The notes beneath the pieces are model-generated. The model searched no databases and was not told where the DNA came from. It saw nothing but the letters and a program-made list of their open reading frames with translations. Made by a program: the position numbers and the translations under genes. From an uncultured Pelagibacteraceae bacterium (GTDB taxonomy: Bacteria > Pseudomonadota > Alphaproteobacteria > Pelagibacterales > Pelagibacteraceae): a stretch of DNA of 64,000 nt. Shown here one piece after another: positions 1-10,567 of the stretch; positions within the stretch are counted from its first letter, which is position 1; each line of letters begins with the position of its first letter. The stretch lies in contig CABZLO010000004.1 in NCBI GenBank assembly GCA_902526595.1, positions 1 to 64,000 of the forward strand. Direction: 5' to 3'.

Positions 1-1415
1 GTATCTGGATTTAGATGAAATCTAATATCAAACTTAATATCTTTTCTTGGGTTTTTTCTCAATATTTTATCATACCCAATAAACTTATTTTGCTCTGGAT
101 AAAACTCAACTTCTCTTTGGTGTATTGTACCAAATTTTTGTAAATATCCATCATGTGATCCTGTAATTTTCCAGTAATTTTTTTTTGAAACAATGTTCTT
201 TTTTGAAACTTTAAGTCCTTTCTCAATCAGAATATTTTCCTGAACTGTTTTGGAAGAGCATGAAGAAAAATCTTCTATGATTAAAGTGTTATGAAGTGCA
301 GTGCTCTTTGAGAGCTTGTTTAATTTACTCTTTTTATCTGAGAAATATCCAGAATTAGTTATTAATTTTTTTTGATTTGAAAATATTTCAAAAGATAAAG
401 CTCCATATTGGTAATCCTTAGAAAAGTTTTTGCTTGGACTGGACCCAACATCCATCGTTAAAACAATTTTTTTATTTTTTAAAATGACATACCCACCTAG
501 TTCACTTACATCATTTTTGAAAGTATAACCAAGTCTTTTCAAATACTGATCGAAATCATTATTATCTGAATGATAATTACCGTTAAAGAAAACATCGGCA
601 CCAATATTTTTCCAGATAAATGCATAACTTGATCCTAAATAAAATATTGTTTCGTCTATATATTCTGGAATAATATTTTGAGACTCTTTAAACCACTCCC
701 TTATGATGATGAAATATTTTAGATAAAAGACTAATTGTTTAATATTTCTTGATTTAGTAAATCCTTGATTATCAATGGAGGATTTGATTATATTTTTTAA
801 AATACCCAATCCACTTTCAACATAGTTTTTTTGGTTTTTGTAAGCCAATCCAGTTAAAATTATTGCAGAACATCCTATCAATTTATTTTCAAATTCATTT
901 GAGGATTTAATTTCATTTAATAAATGATTAGTCTGTTTTTGAATCATGTGATCAAACAATAAACGATAATCTTTATCACTATCTTGATAGGTTAGCTGGT
1001 GATTTGATAACCAAGAAATTATTCTTTTAGAAGTTATATCAAATCCCCAGCTATTTTTGTTGTATTTGCCATTTTCTTTTAACCAATTTTTGACAACTGA
1101 TTGAGTAGCTTCTTTAGATGACCTTAAATCGAGGCTAAAAAACCAGAAAAAATTATTTAATTTTCCATAATCTTTAGCATCTACTTTCTTTTGCCAAATA
1201 GTCTCAACTGCAAAATCCTCAATACGATATTTTTTATTTTGATATTTTATAATTGAAGAGAGAAGATGAGGACTTGGCTTATATTGAAAACTACAGTCAA
1301 AAGTTTTTGAAATTTTTTTTTCGTAAAAATTAGAATTTTGATAAATTTTTTTGAGTTTATTCTTTAAACTAAAATAAAATTGGCCTAAAAAACCAGAGAA
1401 ATTTGTATTAATCAT
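1..1415 (-). CDS. Heparinase II/III-family protein, 3' end truncated by window edge
   Basis: Open minus-strand frame from ATG at 1415 to the window edge, not in the supplied ORF list; translation MINTNFSGFLGQFYFSLKNKLKK...; contains DVGSSPSKNFSKDYQYGALSFEIF...TALHNTLIIEDFSS, resembling the heparinase II/III-like C-terminal domain; adjacent to rpe. Confidence 0.78.
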   Translation of the reverse strand, partial: MINTNFSGFLGQFYFSLKNKLKKIYQNSNFYEKKISKTFDCSFQYKPSPHLLSSIIKYQNKKYRIEDFAVETIWQKKVDAKDYGKLNNFFWFFSLDLRSSKEATQSVVKNWLKENGKYNKNSWGFDITSKRIISWLSNHQLTYQDSDKDYRLLFDHMIQKQTNHLLNEIKSSNEFENKLIGCSAIILTGLAYKNQKNYVESGLGILKNIIKSSIDNQGFTKSRNIKQLVFYLKYFIIIREWFKESQNIIPEYIDETIFYLGSSYAFIWKNIGADVFFNGNYHSDNNDFDQYLKRLGYTFKNDVSELGGYVILKNKKIVLTMDVGSSPSKNFSKDYQYGALSFEIFSNQKKLITNSGYFSDKKSKLNKLSKSTALHNTLIIEDFSSCSSKTVQENILIEKGLKVSKKNIVSKKNYWKITGSHDGYLQKFGTIHQREVEFYPEQNKFIGYDKILRKNPRKDIKFDIRFHLNPD

Positions 1416-1419
1416 TAAC

Positions 1420-2079
1420 TTATTTTAATTTTAATAAATCAATATTCTTTTTTATATCTCCATCATTACTTTTGAATACAGTTGTGCCTGAAACAAGAAT
1501 ATTTGCTCCAGCATCAATAGCAATTTTACAATTTTCAAAATTTATTCCACCATCTATCTCAATATCAAAGTTTAACTTTTTTTCTTGTTGAATTTTTTTA
1601 AGTTCTTTAATTTTATCTAGGACTTCAGGCATAAATTTCTGACCACCAAACCCTGGATTTACACTCATGATTAAAACTAAATCTATTTGGTCAAGAAATT
1701 CAGTAATTAATTCGATTTTTGAATCTGGATTAAGAGAAACCCCAACTTCTTTTTTTAAATCTTTAATCGTTTTAATTGATTCTCTCAAGTTACGAGTGGC
1801 TTCTGGGTGAATTGTGATGATATCTGCTCCTGCATCTGCATATGCTTTTATATATTCATGCACTGGCGAAATCATTAAGTGTACATCAAACTTTAAAGAG
1901 CAGTGCTTTCTAAGTGCCTTAATAACTGGGGGACCAATAGTTAAATTTGGAACAAAGTGCCCATCCATGACATCTACATGTATCATGTCTGCTCCACCTT
2001 CCTCTAATCTTTTAATTTCAGTGCCTAATTGACTAAAATCAGCAGACAAAATTGATGGTGAAATTTGTATATTTTTCAT
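1420..2079 (-). CDS. rpe: Ribulose-phosphate 3-epimerase
   Basis: ISPSILSADFSQLG, HVDVMDGHFVPNLTIGP, SVNPGFGGQKF, EIDGGI motifs; full length 219 aa. Confidence 0.97.
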   Translation of the reverse strand: MKNIQISPSILSADFSQLGTEIKRLEEGGADMIHVDVMDGHFVPNLTIGPPVIKALRKHCSLKFDVHLMISPVHEYIKAYADAGADIITIHPEATRNLRESIKTIKDLKKEVGVSLNPDSKIELITEFLDQIDLVLIMSVNPGFGGQKFMPEVLDKIKELKKIQQEKKLNFDIEIDGGINFENCKIAIDAGANILVSGTTVFKSNDGDIKKNIDLLKLK

Positions 2080-2107
2080 TGATTACTAGATTTACTAGTA
2101 TCAATTT

Positions 2108-2464
2108 TTAAAATTTAATTGAATTAAAAAATTGATAAATTTGTCTTGATATTTCACTTTCGAGAGGAAATGACAGCATACCCATAACAGAATAGCCCAG
2201 GATCCAAGGCATTAAATAAAATCTAATCATATAAAAAAACCAAGCCACATATAATGGTACAAGAGGACCTATAATAAATGATGGGGTAATGGGTTTAAAT
2301 AGTCTGATTAAAGGATTTGTATATTTAACAAATACTCTCATAAAAAAAAATTGAGAATCCTCTCTTTGAAAGATATTCATCGCAACTCGACCGATTAATG
2401 TCCACATGATTATGCCAAAGAAATAATCAATAAAATATATAAACGGATGAAAGTTTGCTGACAT
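2108..2464 (-). CDS. Small integral membrane protein, possibly YggT-like
   Basis: 118 aa with hydrophobic segments and a TNPLIRLFKPITPSF segment reminiscent of YggT proteins. Confidence 0.5.
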   Translation of the reverse strand: MSANFHPFIYFIDYFFGIIMWTLIGRVAMNIFQREDSQFFFMRVFVKYTNPLIRLFKPITPSFIIGPLVPLYVAWFFYMIRFYLMPWILGYSVMGMLSFPLESEISRQIYQFFNSIKF

Positions 2465-2497
2465 TTAAGATTTATATTTGAAAAAGAATGGAAATAA

Positions 2498-2521
2498 AAG
2501 GGGCGAAATTAATCGCCCCTT
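2498..2521 (-). terminator. Intrinsic terminator of the symporter gene
   Basis: Perfect stem AAGGGGCGA / TCGCCCCTT with 6-nt loop just 3' of the 2533 stop; U-rich tract (TTTATTT) follows on the minus strand. Confidence 0.85.
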
Positions 2522-2532
2522 ATAAAGTTTAT

Positions 2533-4344
2533 TTACTGTTTTCCAAGAATTGTTTTACCACTTGGTACACGTACTTCATCAACCATCTTTTGAGTTGCTT
2601 TGTCTGGCTCTTGAGTCATTAAACTCACTACCACCATTGCAACCAAACTAACAGCTGATCCGAAGATACCAAATGTTAATTGAGTAATTCCTAGGAATCC
2701 ACTTCCACCAGTTCGTACCCAAACTAAGTACCAAGTACCAGCAGCTAGACCTCCTAACATACCAGCAATAGCACCTTGTCTGTTAGCTCTCTTCCACCAT
2801 ACACCAAGTACAAGTGGGAAGAACAATCCAGACATCGCAAAGTCAAATGCCCAGATGACCGAACCTAAGATACCTTGGATCTCCATTGCCGCAATCGTCG
2901 CTCCAGCAAAACCAATTACTACAAGTAATACCCTTGCAACAACTAGTCGTTTTGCAGTTTCCGCTTTTGGATCAATGATCTTATAATAAACATCATGTGA
3001 TATAGCGTTTGCAATTGCTAGAATCAAACCATCGGCTGTTGACATGGCAGCTGCCATACCTCCAGCGGCAACTAGACCTGAGATTACGTAAGGTAATCCA
3101 GCTATCTCTGGTGTTGCTAATACAACGGCTTTACCACCCATGAAGAACTCGTTTAACTCAACAGTTCCATTTCCATTAAAGTCGCTGATAAACATTAGGT
3201 TTGCAGTATTCCAGTTTTGATACCAATCTATCGCTTGAACCTCTGCTATTGATTTACCGATAATACCCGTAGATAAATTCGGATCTAACAAAGATAATTT
3301 AGATAGTGTAGCTAACATTGGAGCAGAAGAATAAAGTAGGAAGATAAAGAATAGTGACCAACCTACTGATTTTCTAGCTGCCTTTACACTTGGAGTAGTA
3401 AAGTATCTCATCATCACGTGAGGTAATGATGCTGTTCCCATCATCATTGCCAATGCTAATGAAATAAATGCCCAAGGTGTTGCGTTAACTGCAGAGTGAG
3501 CTTTAGTTATTCCTGCTAAGCCTTTAGGTACCGTTGCTAGATCAGCGGCTGAGTTTTTAACAAACCCAAATTGTGCTTCTAACTCACCAATTCTAGCCAC
3601 TTCATCAGCTAACATAAAGTGAGGGAAGAAACCCGCACCTATTTTGTTACTGATCCAGAATACTGGAAGTAAGTAAGCTATAATTAGTACGATATATTGT
3701 GCAACCTGTGTCCAAGTTACCCCTCTCATACCACCTAACATCGAACATAATAAAATACTTATTAGTCCAATATAGACTGCGTATTGGAATGGGATATCAA
3801 GTGCAACAGATGCAATAGTACCTGTAGCGTTAATTTGCGCTGTTACATAAGTAAATGAAGCAACGGTTAAAACCACTACTGCACTAAACCTTGCTAAATT
3901 ACCACCGTATCTTGTACCTATAAAATCTGGAACTGTATAACAGCCAAATTTTCTTAAGTATGGTGCTAATAAAGATGCAACTAACACGTAACCACCAGTC
4001 CAACCTACAAGTAGAGCCATATAGCCGTAACCTTTAAAGTAAATACCTCCAGCCATTGCAACGAATGAAGCACCAGACATCCAGTCTGCTGCTGTGGCCA
4101 TTCCGTTGAATACTGTTGGCACTTGCCTTCCAGCTACGTAATACGCATCTGCTTGGGCTGTTCGTGACAGGTAGCCGATCAATGCATAGATGAACACGGT
4201 AAATGCCACAAAAGCAATACCGATTGCTTTAGCAGTCATACCCATCTGTTCTGCAATTGCCATAATAATTATGAAACCTATAAACCCTCCGGTATAGATT
4301 CCATAAATCTTAGGCAAGTTGTCTATAAAATTACCCTGTTTCAT
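2533..4344 (-). CDS. Sodium:solute symporter (ActP/VC_2705-type cation acetate symporter)
   Basis: 603 aa polytopic SSS-family protein (ADAYYVAGRQVPTVFNGMATAADWMSGASF; AAAMSTADGLILAIANAISHD); paired with DUF4212 subunit and near acs. Confidence 0.88.
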   Translation of the reverse strand: MKQGNFIDNLPKIYGIYTGGFIGFIIIMAIAEQMGMTAKAIGIAFVAFTVFIYALIGYLSRTAQADAYYVAGRQVPTVFNGMATAADWMSGASFVAMAGGIYFKGYGYMALLVGWTGGYVLVASLLAPYLRKFGCYTVPDFIGTRYGGNLARFSAVVVLTVASFTYVTAQINATGTIASVALDIPFQYAVYIGLISILLCSMLGGMRGVTWTQVAQYIVLIIAYLLPVFWISNKIGAGFFPHFMLADEVARIGELEAQFGFVKNSAADLATVPKGLAGITKAHSAVNATPWAFISLALAMMMGTASLPHVMMRYFTTPSVKAARKSVGWSLFFIFLLYSSAPMLATLSKLSLLDPNLSTGIIGKSIAEVQAIDWYQNWNTANLMFISDFNGNGTVELNEFFMGGKAVVLATPEIAGLPYVISGLVAAGGMAAAMSTADGLILAIANAISHDVYYKIIDPKAETAKRLVVARVLLVVIGFAGATIAAMEIQGILGSVIWAFDFAMSGLFFPLVLGVWWKRANRQGAIAGMLGGLAAGTWYLVWVRTGGSGFLGITQLTFGIFGSAVSLVAMVVVSLMTQEPDKATQKMVDEVRVPSGKTILGKQ

Positions 4345-4604
4345 TATTCATCCTCTCTTTCGCTGAAGCCAAATTCCTCATCGATTTTTTCTTGTCTATT
4401 CGCAAACCAGAAAATTAGAATTACGAATGCGCCAAGAGATCCCTGACATGTAAACCAATATGTCCATGGATAACCGAAAGGTCCTGTGACCTCGTTCATT
4501 TCAGCTCCAAAAAGGAAGATGCCAATTGAGAATACAAACCAGATTGCTAAAGTAATCATCAGCAAACCTCTGGATTTCTCCCAATGTTTTTCTTGATTTG
4601 ACAT
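4344..4604 (-). CDS. DUF4212 family small subunit of the sodium/solute symporter
   Basis: 86 aa; W-rich two-TM protein (PFGYPWTYWFTCQGSLGAFVILIFWFANRQEKIDEEFG); overlaps the symporter start. Confidence 0.85.
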   Translation of the reverse strand: MSNQEKHWEKSRGLLMITLAIWFVFSIGIFLFGAEMNEVTGPFGYPWTYWFTCQGSLGAFVILIFWFANRQEKIDEEFGFSEREDE

Positions 4605-4717
4605 TTTTACCTCTCTATTTAGTTATAACTGGCAAAACCATAACCATTATAAGGCTTTTGAAAAGACCTAAATTTAACCATAATAGGTACTTATTTACTG
4701 ACTTTTTTAAGGTATAA

Positions 4718-5362
4718 ATGCCACACACGGGGCAAATTATGTCAAAATACAAGCTAACTTGGAAAGATTTAACAACAACGGATTTTAAAACATATCTGTT
4801 TGCAATGTTTAAAGCATTCATTCCTAAAAAAAAAATTAAGGATTTAAATGAACTTGAAGTTTTTATTCAAACTAAATCTGCATGGGTTACGCAAGTAACT
4901 TTATATAATTATTTAAAAACTCGAATGGGAACAAGATATGTCCTCCATTTTGATAATGATGAATTCATGGGATCTGTCAATCTTGCTAAATGGAACATTT
5001 ATTCTGTAGCACTTCAAGATTTATCTTTTTTTACTTTCTCTTATTTGAGGGTAAATTTTAATTTTCATGAAACCGATAAGGCAAAAGAAATTTTTAATAA
5101 AATATTAGACGATGAAATTTCCAATAAAATGCCACTAAATATTGTTGACCAAGCTAGAATAGATTTTGACAACAGGTTTCAGAATATTAATTGGGATAAC
5201 TATTATACAGATTTACCATTTAATCCAAGCGCACTCTCGTTATATAAATGGGCACCAATTGCTGAAGAGTTAAAAATCTTAGATCGTAAAATTGTCTTAA
5301 ATTCTATGATATTAAAATGGGATGTTATCAAACAAGAATTTCAAAACTTAATTCAGTTTTAA
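4718..5362 (+). CDS. Conserved hypothetical protein between symporter locus and acs
   Basis: 214 aa ORF; alternative ATG at 4739 ([10 protein letters not shown]). No family recognised. Confidence 0.75.
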   Translation: MPHTGQIMSKYKLTWKDLTTTDFKTYLFAMFKAFIPKKKIKDLNELEVFIQTKSAWVTQVTLYNYLKTRMGTRYVLHFDNDEFMGSVNLAKWNIYSVALQDLSFFTFSYLRVNFNFHETDKAKEIFNKILDDEISNKMPLNIVDQARIDFDNRFQNINWDNYYTDLPFNPSALSLYKWAPIAEELKILDRKIVLNSMILKWDVIKQEFQNLIQF

Positions 5363-7443
5363 ATATTTTTTCTATTATCAACTAAACTATCAACAACGCT
5401 TGGATCAGCTAAAGTAGTGGTATCTCCTAGTTGTCCATGTTCATTTGCAGCTATCTTTCTAAGAATTCTTCTCATTATCTTCCCTGATCTTGTTTTTGGA
5501 AGACCAGGGGTAAAATGTATTAAGTCTGGAGTTGCAAGTGGTCCAATCTGCTTTCTAACCCAAAGTTTTAAATCTCTCTCAAGATCTCCAGTCTCTGTTT
5601 CACCTGCATTCAAAGTGACATAACAATATAGACCGTTTCCTTTAATATCATGTGGGTAACCAACTACTGCTGCTTCAGCAACTTTTGGATGAGCAACAAA
5701 CGCACTTTCAATTTCAGCTGTACCCAAATTATGTCCTGATACAATGATTACATCATCAACTCTTCCTGTGATCCAATAGTATCCATCTTTATCTCTTCTG
5801 CAGCCATCACCAGTAAAATATTTTCCGTTAAATTGAGAAAAGTATGTGTCAATAAATCTTTGATGGTCTCCATAAACAGTTCTCATTTGACCTGGCCATG
5901 ATTGAGCAATACAAAGTCTTCCTTCTCCAGCACCTTTTATCTCTTTTCCGTTTTTATCGACAATAACAGGCTTAATTCCATAGAAGGGTTTTGTAGCTGA
6001 ACCAGGTTTTAACGGGATGGCTCCTGTTTGAGGAGATATCAATATTCCCCCCGTCTCAGTTTGCCACCAAGTATCTACAATTGGGCTTTTAGAATTACCA
6101 ACCGTTTTGTAATACCACATCCAAGCCTCAGGATTAATTGGTTCACCAACAGTCCCAAGTAATTTCAAAGATTTTCTAGACGTTTTTTTGACCGGTTTAT
6201 CACCCTCGCGCATTAAAGCTCTAATTGCTGTGGGAGCAGTGTAGAAAATATTAACTTTATATTTATCAACGATCTGCCACCATCTTGAAGTGTCGGGATA
6301 ATTAGGAATTCCCTCAAACATTATTGTTGTAGCACCATTAGCAAGGGGTCCATAAATAATATAACTATGACCCGTTACCCAACCAATATCAGCAGTACAC
6401 CAATAGATATCTTTTGGTTTATAGTTAAAAATATATTGATGGGTCATTGATGCATAAACCATATACCCACCAGTTGTATGAAGAACTCCTTTTGGTTTAC
6501 CAGTTGAACCTGATGTATATAAAATAAATAAAGGATCCTCAGCATTCATTTCTTCAGGCTCACAATGACTTGGAACATCTTTTATTAGATCATGATACCA
6601 AACATCTCTTTCTTCATTCCAATTGATATAATTTCCAGTTCGTTTAACAACAATACATTTTTTTATATTTGGACAACTCGTTAGCGCCTCATCAGTTGTA
6701 TATTTTAATGGAATAGTTTTTCCACCTCTAACACCTTCGTCAGCTGTAATTATATATTCAGACTCACAATCATTAACTCTACCTGAAATTGATTCTGCAG
6801 AAAAACCTCCAAATATTATAGAATGTACTGCTCCAATTCTAACACATGCTAACATTAAAATTGCAAGCTCTGGGATCATGGTTAAATAAATTGTAACTCG
6901 ATCTCCTTTTTTAATTCCAAGTTTTTTTAAACCATTTGCTGCCTTTGAAACTTTTTGGTGTAATTGTTTATAGGTCATTTTTTGACTATCTTTTGGATCA
7001 TCGCCAACCCAAATAATTGCAGTTTTATCTTTTTTATCTTTTAAATGTCTATCAATACAGTTAGCTGAAGCATTTAAAGTTCCATCATGATACCATTTAA
7101 TTTTTACTTCTTTAGTACTGTACTTAACGTCTTTGATTTTTTTATAAGGTTTTATCCAAGTAATTCTTTTTCCCTCTTTCCTCCAAAAATCGTCATTACT
7201 TTTTATAGATTGAGAGTATTTTTGTTGGTATTTACTTTTATTTGCCAAACTTGCTTTTACCCATTCTGGTTTAGTTTTTATGACTATTTCAGGTGGTGCA
7301 GAATCATTCTCTTTTTTGGTTTTCTTTTTACTTTTCTTTCTTTTTTTAATTTTTTTTGTAACCTTTTTTACTTTAGTTTTTTTCTTAACTTTTTTAGACG
7401 ATTTTTTTTTTACTTTAAATTTTTTTTTCTTTTTTTTGGGCAT
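5359..7443 (-). CDS. acs: Acetyl-CoA synthetase with Lys-rich N-terminal extension
   Basis: [36 protein letters not shown] motifs; N-terminus [22 protein letters not shown]... Confidence 0.96.
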   Translation of the reverse strand: MPKKKKKKFKVKKKSSKKVKKKTKVKKVTKKIKKRKKSKKKTKKENDSAPPEIVIKTKPEWVKASLANKSKYQQKYSQSIKSNDDFWRKEGKRITWIKPYKKIKDVKYSTKEVKIKWYHDGTLNASANCIDRHLKDKKDKTAIIWVGDDPKDSQKMTYKQLHQKVSKAANGLKKLGIKKGDRVTIYLTMIPELAILMLACVRIGAVHSIIFGGFSAESISGRVNDCESEYIITADEGVRGGKTIPLKYTTDEALTSCPNIKKCIVVKRTGNYINWNEERDVWYHDLIKDVPSHCEPEEMNAEDPLFILYTSGSTGKPKGVLHTTGGYMVYASMTHQYIFNYKPKDIYWCTADIGWVTGHSYIIYGPLANGATTIMFEGIPNYPDTSRWWQIVDKYKVNIFYTAPTAIRALMREGDKPVKKTSRKSLKLLGTVGEPINPEAWMWYYKTVGNSKSPIVDTWWQTETGGILISPQTGAIPLKPGSATKPFYGIKPVIVDKNGKEIKGAGEGRLCIAQSWPGQMRTVYGDHQRFIDTYFSQFNGKYFTGDGCRRDKDGYYWITGRVDDVIIVSGHNLGTAEIESAFVAHPKVAEAAVVGYPHDIKGNGLYCYVTLNAGETETGDLERDLKLWVRKQIGPLATPDLIHFTPGLPKTRSGKIMRRILRKIAANEHGQLGDTTTLADPSVVDSLVDNRKNI

Positions 7444-7458
7444 GCGAAAATTTTTTTC

Positions 7459-7872
7459 TTAAATTCTACTCATGTTATTTATGATTTTCCAGCTTTTATA
7501 ATCGATTGGCATCACAGATAATCTGCTCTGTTTAATTAACGCTAAATTGCCCAATTCCTTGCGTTTTTTTATACCTTCCAAGGTAACCGGTTTTTCTAAT
7601 TTCTTTTTAAACGTAACAGTTACAGCTACAAAGCGCCCACTTTTGTCAGTTTTGTCAATGTAGTGTTCTTTGATGACCTCTACAATACCCACAATTTCTT
7701 TACCGATATTCGAATGATAAAAAAAACAAAGATCACCCTTTTTCATAGTCTTTAAATTTTTTGCAGCCTGATAATTTCTTACACCATCCCATGGAGCACC
7801 TTTAGCACCTGATTTTATTTGTTGATCAATAGACCATACATCTGGTTCAGATTTTAATAACCAATATTTCAC
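7459..7872 (-). CDS. EVE domain-containing protein
   Basis: MKYWLLKSEPDVWSIDQQ...WDGVRNYQAAKNLKTMKKGDLCFFYHSN, typical EVE/thymocyte nuclear protein 1-like fold. Confidence 0.92.
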   Translation of the reverse strand: MKYWLLKSEPDVWSIDQQIKSGAKGAPWDGVRNYQAAKNLKTMKKGDLCFFYHSNIGKEIVGIVEVIKEHYIDKTDKSGRFVAVTVTFKKKLEKPVTLEGIKKRKELGNLALIKQSRLSVMPIDYKSWKIINNMSRI

Positions 7873-7970
7873 TTAACCATTTTCTATTATTTCATTGAAT
7901 TTTTCAATATTTTTAGAATTATTTTGATTAACTGATTGTAAGAAAAAATAAAATTGATAATTTTAACATT

Positions 7971-8513
7971 ATGAGAGCTGCTAATTACTCATCAATGAAT
8001 ATATTTAATAAAGATCAAATTAAGGAGATTAATAAAGTTATCACTTCAAATTTTGTAGAGGGTAAAGATGATTTTGCAGTTGACTCAAAGAAAACTTCAA
8101 ATGTGAAATTTGTAAATCTAGGAGGCATTCAAAGGTATATTTACCCGTTTATTGATTTTTGCTTAACTGCAAATAACAATTATTTTGGATTTGATTTACA
8201 TCCACTTACATCATTAAAAAAATTAAATTATAATTCTTATGAAGTAGGCACTGAATATAGTTGGCATATTGATGCTGTTCCTGGAGATCCTATTAGAGAT
8301 ATTAAATTAACAGCTTTATTAAATTTATCAGAAGATAACTATGATGGTGGAGAGCTAGTTTTATTTAGGGCATCAGAAATTATTTGTAAAGAGTTTAATA
8401 CACCAGGAAGTGCAATTATTTTTCCTTCATTTATTAATCATAAAGTTAATAAAATAGTTTCAGGTAATAGGCATACTTTAGCTATTTGGCTTTCTGGACC
8501 TAAGTTTAGATAA
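7971..8513 (+). CDS. 2OG-Fe(II) oxygenase (PKHD-type/prolyl 4-hydroxylase-like)
   Basis: WHIDA (HxD), FINHKV (distal His), GNRHTLAIW (Arg) in expected order. Confidence 0.85.
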   Translation: MRAANYSSMNIFNKDQIKEINKVITSNFVEGKDDFAVDSKKTSNVKFVNLGGIQRYIYPFIDFCLTANNNYFGFDLHPLTSLKKLNYNSYEVGTEYSWHIDAVPGDPIRDIKLTALLNLSEDNYDGGELVLFRASEIICKEFNTPGSAIIFPSFINHKVNKIVSGNRHTLAIWLSGPKFR

Positions 8514-8518
8514 ATTAT

Positions 8519-9592
8519 TTATAGTTTAACTCCAGCACCTTTCAAAAATATAGCTTCCCCATCCAACGGCCATCTAGGTTTTGCTGGGTGATCCAATTCA
8601 CTAAACTGTTTTAATTTAAATTTTTCTAAACCAACCATAGCTATCATTGCAGCATTATCTCCACAAAGTTCTATTGGTGGAAAAATGCTTAGGTAATTTT
8701 TTTCTTCGCATAAACTGATTAGCATATTTCTAATATTTTTGTTAGCTGCAACTCCTCCAGCAACCACAAACGTTTTTTTAGTTGGGTTACTTTGCTTTTC
8801 GAAATCTGTAAATGCAATTTTAGTTTTTTTATATAAAATTTTTTCAATTGTTTTCTGAAATGATGCAGCAAGATCAAATTTTTCTTGATCAGTTTTAATA
8901 TTTTTTGTTATTCTTAATACTGCAGTTTTAAGTCCTGCAAAAGAAAGGTTACAACCACCCTTATTAAAAATAGGTTTTGGTAAATTATATTTATTAGCAT
9001 CACCCTTCTTTGCTAAAATTTCAATTTGTGGACCACCTGGAAATTCTATTCCTAAAAGTTTTGCAGTTTTATCGAACGCTTCTCCCAAAGCGTCATCAAT
9101 TGTTGTTCCTAATCTTTTATACTTCCCTAAACCTTGAACATTTAAAAATTGTGAGTGCCCACCTGATATTAACAAAAGCAGGTAGGGATAATTTAAATTT
9201 GAATTTAATTTAGGACTTAAGGCATGACCTTCTAGATGATTAATCGCTATAAAAGGTTTGTCTATAGAAGTGGCAAAAGCTTTTCCAAAACTTAAACCAA
9301 CTGATAGACAAACAATTAAGCCAGGTCCTGCAGTGGAAGCTACAGCATCAATTTCATCAATTTTTTTTCCACTATCATCAATAGCTTTTTGAACAATCCA
9401 ATCAATTTTTTCAATATGAGATCGTGCTGCTAATTCTGGAACAACTCCTCCAAATTCTTTATGAACTTCAACCTGGCTTGAAACAATATTTGATAATACT
9501 TCAGGGTTTCCCAGCTCATTTTCAGTTATTATTGATGCAGCCGTCTCATCACAGCTCGTTTCTATTCCGAGAATTAAGGGTTTTTTGCTCAT
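8519..9592 (-). CDS. tsaD: tRNA N6-adenosine threonylcarbamoyltransferase
   Basis: LGIETSCDETAASI, AINHLEGHALSP, LLISGGHSQF, VAGGVAANKNIR. Confidence 0.97.
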   Translation of the reverse strand: MSKKPLILGIETSCDETAASIITENELGNPEVLSNIVSSQVEVHKEFGGVVPELAARSHIEKIDWIVQKAIDDSGKKIDEIDAVASTAGPGLIVCLSVGLSFGKAFATSIDKPFIAINHLEGHALSPKLNSNLNYPYLLLLISGGHSQFLNVQGLGKYKRLGTTIDDALGEAFDKTAKLLGIEFPGGPQIEILAKKGDANKYNLPKPIFNKGGCNLSFAGLKTAVLRITKNIKTDQEKFDLAASFQKTIEKILYKKTKIAFTDFEKQSNPTKKTFVVAGGVAANKNIRNMLISLCEEKNYLSIFPPIELCGDNAAMIAMVGLEKFKLKQFSELDHPAKPRWPLDGEAIFLKGAGVKL

Positions 9593-9648
9593 TCAAATAG
9601 TTTTTAATAATTGTACAATCTCAATACAAGTAAGAAATAAATATATTT

Positions 9649-10566
9649 ATGAATAGAAAAATTATCATTGGATCCAGAGGAAGCAAGTTAGCGATGATTT
9701 ATGCTAAAAAAGCTAAAGATAATATTGTCAAAACCACTTATTTTAGTGATGAAGATGTGGTTATAAAAAAAATTTCTACAAAAGGGGATGAGTTTCAGGA
9801 TGTAAGATTGTCAGAAGTTGGAGGCAAAGGATTATTTTCAAGTAATATTGAAAAAGAGCTTCAAGATAAAAATATTGATATTGCAGTTCACGCACTTAAA
9901 GACATGCCAGCCATTGAAACAAAAGGTCTTAAAACAGACTCATTTTTAGAGAGAAATGATCCAAGAGAAATTCTCATAACAATGAATAAAAAAAAATTAA
10001 GTGAATTAAAAAAAAATTCTGTAATTGGAACTTCATCTTTTAGAAGAGAATATCAAATTAAAAAAATTAGATCAGATCTTGTATGTAAACTTATTAGGGG
10101 AAATGTTGATACACGAATTAAAAAATTAAAAGATGGAATATATGATGCAATAATTTTGTCTTATGCAGGGATTAAATTTTTAAATTTTGATGATGAAATT
10201 TCAGAAATTTTTTCACCAGAACAAGTGATACCAAGTGCTGGACAAGGTATAATTGCTCTTCAATGTAGAGAGAGTGATGAGGAAATAATCTCAGTTTTAA
10301 AAAAAATAAATCACAATGAGACATTTATGAGAGCACATGTTGAGAGAAATATTTTAAAAGTTTTGGAGGGAGATTGCGAAACCGCAGTTGGAGCCCACTC
10401 CATAATAAAAGATGATAAAATTATTGTTGAAGCTGAACTATTTTCTTTAGACGGTTCTAAAAGGTTTTATGAAAAAAAAACTGACAAAGCAGAAAATTTC
10501 AGTGAAATCGGTAAAGAAATAGGTCAAATTTTAAAAACAAAATCCAATAATTCCTATAAAAGATAA
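9649..10566 (+). CDS. hemC: Hydroxymethylbilane synthase
   Basis: IIIGSRGSKLAMIYA, GKGLFSSNIEKEL, HALKDMPA, GDCETAVGAHS (cofactor Cys). Confidence 0.96.
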   Translation: MNRKIIIGSRGSKLAMIYAKKAKDNIVKTTYFSDEDVVIKKISTKGDEFQDVRLSEVGGKGLFSSNIEKELQDKNIDIAVHALKDMPAIETKGLKTDSFLERNDPREILITMNKKKLSELKKNSVIGTSSFRREYQIKKIRSDLVCKLIRGNVDTRIKKLKDGIYDAIILSYAGIKFLNFDDEISEIFSPEQVIPSAGQGIIALQCRESDEEIISVLKKINHNETFMRAHVERNILKVLEGDCETAVGAHSIIKDDKIIVEAELFSLDGSKRFYEKKTDKAENFSEIGKEIGQILKTKSNNSYKR

Positions 10567-10567
10567 T

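Noticed and set aside
4615-4821. Minus-strand 68 aa ORF at 4615-4821
   Set aside because: Overlaps the intergenic promoter region and the start of the 4718 gene; low-quality sequence without motifs.
7087-7521. Phe-rich plus-strand ORFs (7087-7521, 7280-7462)
   Set aside because: Antisense mirror of the Lys-rich acs N-terminus (AAA read as TTT); overlaps strong acs and EVE coding frames.
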